Source of the DNA: Eumeta japonica
Lineage: Eukaryota > Arthropoda > Insecta > Lepidoptera > Psychidae
Direction: 5' to 3'
Length of the DNA: 64,000 nt
Assembly (NCBI GenBank): GCA_005406025.1
Contig: BGZK01000070.1
Location: forward strand, 124,001-188,000
Under the pieces are notes generated by a model. It ran no database searches. It was not told the DNA's origin and saw only the letters and a list, made by a program, of their open reading frames with translations. Shown piece by piece: positions 60,627 to 64,000 of this stretch; the first letter of the stretch is position 1; each line of letters begins with the position of its first letter. A program made the translations under genes and the position numbers.

Positions 60627-62630
60627 CCTTATCATAGTAAATTGTGAATACCTGAAACACCACATATGTTAAGGCATTTCGTCTCATGGACAATACACTT
60701 GCTAGTTACATATATGTCAAAATTACTGGTATAAATGTTTTGTCAGGTGTGGAATTTAGTTGATTCTTTTCACTCAGTATATTGTTATTAATAACAATGT
60801 TTACATATTTCAGTAAACATTGTTATTGCCCACATTGTAATTATTTTTAAATACCATTTAATTTTTTTTTTAAACATTCGAAATTGAAATAATGGGCTCT
60901 TAATATCACTCTCATATTTTTTTAATGCTTACTTGTAGCTTAGCTTATCTATCTTACTGAATATAAAACATTTTGTCTTATATGGAATAAAGTATTTGAC
61001 TAATATCACAAATATATTTGTTTATGAAATATATGAGCCAATTAAATATGTTAACAACAGATGCAATTATAATTGAAATTAATTAAAAATGCTATAAAAT
61101 GTAAGCCATCGAAGATTCTTTTTCATCTCTTTCTTGCAAAACTGGTTTTAATATGTATTTGATTTAGTGCTATTTCCTATTTCATTTTTCAATTATTTTT
61201 ATAGTCATTTAAATTACAACGCTGTACTTTTTCTTCAATAACATTACAGTATTTTTAATAAAAGTGGCTTACTTTTAATAGAGAAAAAACTATTAGGGAT
61301 AATAGTGACATTTTTATGTAAATTTGCTATTTCATTATGTATTTAGTATTACAAATTCTCTTTTCCGATTTTATTTGTAAATTTGGACATAAAATTTCAA
61401 GAAGTCATTCACAGGTCAACAAAATCCATTTAGATCGAAAACCAATCTCATCTATCTTCGAGTTTCTTGTTAATACTAATCATTATTGTATAAAGTTGTG
61501 AATCAGTAAATTGACATACGAGTTCGCAAGGTCGGCGAAGTTTCACAGCTGACCTAAAGTGCATTGTATAAATTTAGATTTCAATCTCGTAGACTTAACT
61601 GTCAGGGCAGAATCATCGTACATTTTTTCCGCTTCTATTTATGTCGTGCTAGAAACATCATAGTTGTATTTGCTCACTGGTTAATACCATTGAAAAGCTT
61701 CGAGTACCTAAGGTAGTAGAATAGTACATACAGTATATCAATAATAAGAAGAACAATATTTTACCCTGAGAAAAGTCGGCAATACAGTTTTAAAGTTCAA
61801 AATGTATACCATGTTGTGAGGATGAAATATGGTCCTGCAGGCCCAGCATGATCTCCTAGATAAGAGTATTCCTATAGAACTTCCCCTATCATTTGTTATG
61901 TAGATGCAATAAAAAAATCTTACAGACTTCCCCTGGACATCATGCTTGGCCCGCTGGTGTTAAATATTTTGATATTCGAGTTTTGAGACATGATAATTTT
62001 CCAGATTCTTATGAAAAGCAAGTAAATCTTGTGCTTAATGAATTTGATAACATTAATGTGAAAAATTCACATGTACATTAAAATCATGTGAACATCTGTA
62101 AATTCAAAGATGCAGCTAAAAAAAAATAAGAAAGGATATTGTATTGTTTTTTGCATTAACAAAGATATAAATGTATGCCGATTTTGTTAGTGTTGTAACA
62201 TAATTAAAATATGTTACTTGCTTTGAAGGGTGAAAAGCATTTTGCTCACACCCGAGTGTTAATTGATTAGTGGAAAATGTCATCGTGTAAATTTTTTTTC
62301 TTGTTTGTATATTTTGGGGATACTTAATAATTTTGGAGTTATGCATTTAGGTGATATTCTAATATGGTTTTAATGATATGCATATAGTAATTAAAACAAC
62401 ATTCTTAGACTATATTTTCAAAATCTATTTTTCCTTTCAAAAACTATACTTACAAATATAAATTAATTTACTTTTTCTGTATCATAATTTTTATAAACCA
62501 TATGTACCATATTATCAAATTTTAATGGCTATTTGCAATTATTAGGAAAAAACAATTTTATCATGTAATCTTAAATTTGCATTTGTAATCCTATAAAAAT
62601 TTGATCATAAATATAATTTATCAATGAATG
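59831..62630 (+). other. Ubc6 3' UTR and downstream region
   Basis: A GC-rich patch at 59835-59935 follows the stop, then AT-rich sequence with candidate AATAAA signals (for example about 60470). No further gene is recognised. Short frames near 61893 and 62116 have no motif. Confidence 0.45.
60546..60623. repeat. (GT)n microsatellite
   Basis: Two GT runs separated by TTTGCTACATTTAGA; the second is nearly pure for about 55 bases. The His-Thr-repeat frame on the other strand is an artefact of this run. Confidence 0.95.
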
Positions 62631-62637
62631 TCAAAAA

Positions 62638-62832
62638 TAGGCAGACGGATCATCGTTAAGCAACGGCCATAGTATTTTGCATGGGTGCAGGCTGCATATA
62701 CTTGAACGAATGGAGGATATCCGTTAACAGCGTGATGAAAGTCAGGAAACGAATTCATGTCTAGTACGTTTATAGTGACCTGACTTATTTTAGGAGACGT
62801 CAATCGTTGCTTAGCTGTCTCGGTCTGCCCAT
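62638..62832. mobile_element. MITE of about 195 bp with GGCAGAC ends
   Basis: The left end ATAGGCAGACGGATCATCG and the reversed right end ATGGGCAGACCGAGACAGC continue into a shared TAAGCAACG. The interior is more GC-rich than its surroundings. The family was not assigned. Confidence 0.65.
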
Positions 62833-63240
62833 TTTTTTTACATCCATAATTTTAACAGATAAAATCTATATTGTCTTATTTGACGTAAAGCTGCGCATCG
62901 TAAGCCCTTGGGGTGTTTCTCATACTTTTTCATGATTGTATGCACTCATTTAGGCTGTCATTTTAAATAAGTAAGTACACGTTAATATATAAAAGTTGTT
63001 ATGAGATCGACCTGTCCAAATGGATAAGAAGTTGTAATGGTCTTTTTTTATTTCTATGGAATTAAATATAAAAATGTCGAGATATTTGAGACATTTACAT
63101 CATGTGTAATGTTTGTCTTCTAGTAAAATATTATTTTCAGTTTTATTGTTGTCTTTCAATTATTTTGAATCTGTTTTGAATTTTCTCACGGAAAAGGAAA
63201 GTAAATCAATAAATGGTAGAACATTTGTAATTTACGTGTC

Positions 63241-63292
63241 ATTTGTGCTATAATTTTTTATAGCTTTTAATTATTAAAATTATAGCACAAAT
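63241..63292. repeat. AT-rich perfect hairpin
   Basis: ATTTGTGCTATAATTT pairs with AAATTATAGCACAAAT across a short AT spacer. A third partial copy (GCTATAATTTTAGT) follows directly. Confidence 0.8.
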
Positions 63293-63561
63293 GCTATAAT
63301 TTTAGTAATTTCATATAAAAAAAAAAGAATTTGGAATATGTTCCCATAAACTGAAAATAGAAATATTCTAAAAAAAATTATAAAATCGATATTTGCTAAC
63401 AAAGATTTTTTGCTTTTTACACCCATACAAGGACACAGTACTTGGGCTACCAAGCTTAGCTCGTTCGGGTTGGCCATGGGAATATGGTAATTTGCACAGG
63501 TACAGATGCTTATGTTCATTTCCAACAATTTATATATAAATACAAAATATACATTTACAAC

Positions 63562-64000
63562 ATATTCAAATTCAAAATATCTTTATTTCATAGGTTACAA
63601 AATAACACTTGAAATACGTCATAATTTTTTGCGAATTTACACTTTACTGCTCGTTCGGAAGGCAGTTTTCCCTCAAGAAGAACGAGCAAGAAACTTAAGG
63701 GTAGCTCTTTTCTAATTTGCACATACATAGCCGAAACAAATACAGAACCATAAAGAATGACACAGCCCGGTAAGAAGTTGAGCCGCTTATGCCCTTTGAT
63801 TTTTGTCTTCTAAATATTCAGAAATTGCATAGTACCCTTTTTTACTGAGTGATTGTTTAATAACACTCTTAAATTTATATAGGGTTAAATCTTGTATATC
63901 TACAGGAACCTTATTGAATAGGCGCACACAGAGCCCTCTAAATGAATTTGAGACTTTACTTAGTCAACTAAAATGTGAATTCAGTTTATTTTTATTTCTG
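63562..64000 (-). mobile_element. LINE 3' end (jockey/CR1-like), C-terminal coding part and 3' UTR
   Basis: On the - strand the frame reads LFNKVPVDIQDLTLYKFKSV and then KQSLSKKGYYAISEYLEDK, with TAA at 63787-63789. This F.(K)(L/V)P.(D)IQ.L...KFK..(V)K..L..K.YY...(E)YL pattern is the usual C-terminus of jockey/CR1-like LINEs in moths. The 3' UTR ends in AATAAAGATATTTTGAATTTGAAT at about 63565. The element runs off the right edge. Confidence 0.75.

Noticed and set aside
60490..60693. Histidine/threonine repeat protein
   Set aside because: Translation of a GT microsatellite.

Overview
This is an AT-rich eukaryotic window with short coding exons, GT-AG introns of 0.2 to 12 kb and very dense transposable-element remains. 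It is almost certainly an insect. A lepidopteran is my best guess, from the style of the LINE tails, GGTTCCG-type elements and hAT families (inference, no search was run). No bacterial operon, tRNA, rRNA or CRISPR array is supported.

Three host genes can be read. (1) On the + strand at 4142-17918 is a secreted Ly6/uPAR-domain protein in three coding exons: signal peptide, first half of the cysteine domain, then second half plus a very long polar/acidic tail ending in a GPI-anchor-like hydrophobic segment. (2) On the - strand, exons at 45487 to 35213 encode a CCDC174-like protein (exon junction complex associated in vertebrates). Six exons join in perfect phase to 551 codons plus stop; the short first exon was not found. 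(3) On the + strand at 52679-59830 is a complete three-exon RAD6-type E2 ubiquitin-conjugating enzyme (Ubc6/UBE2A/B), 151 aa.

Between genes 1 and 2 lies a decayed second copy of the 3' half of CCDC174 (about 18100-28010). It keeps introns and splice sites but carries a stop codon, a frameshift and several insertions. The arrangement fits a partial tandem duplication of an ancestral Ly6 / CCDC174 convergent pair, whose junction later filled with transposons (pogo, jockey, hAT MITE, LINEs).

Five hAT-type insertions have exact 8-bp target-site duplications: 12526-12977, 29357-29511, 36446-36641, 38302-39136 and 49348-51707. The largest sits inside a PIF/Harbinger-like element and itself contains a small inverted-repeat element, a three-level nest between CCDC174 and Ubc6. 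Other elements are a pogo/Tigger-like transposase remnant (29706-33188), a jockey-like LINE (34100-35165), two more LINE remnants (24233-25707, 26560-27560), a LINE 3' end at the right edge, a 316-bp near-perfect palindrome (10236-10551) and several MITEs. I see no obviously new multi-gene system. The items most worth a second look are the truncated duplication, the Ly6 protein with its unusual tail, and a short + strand reading frame inside the duplicated intron whose differences between the copies fall mostly at third codon positions.
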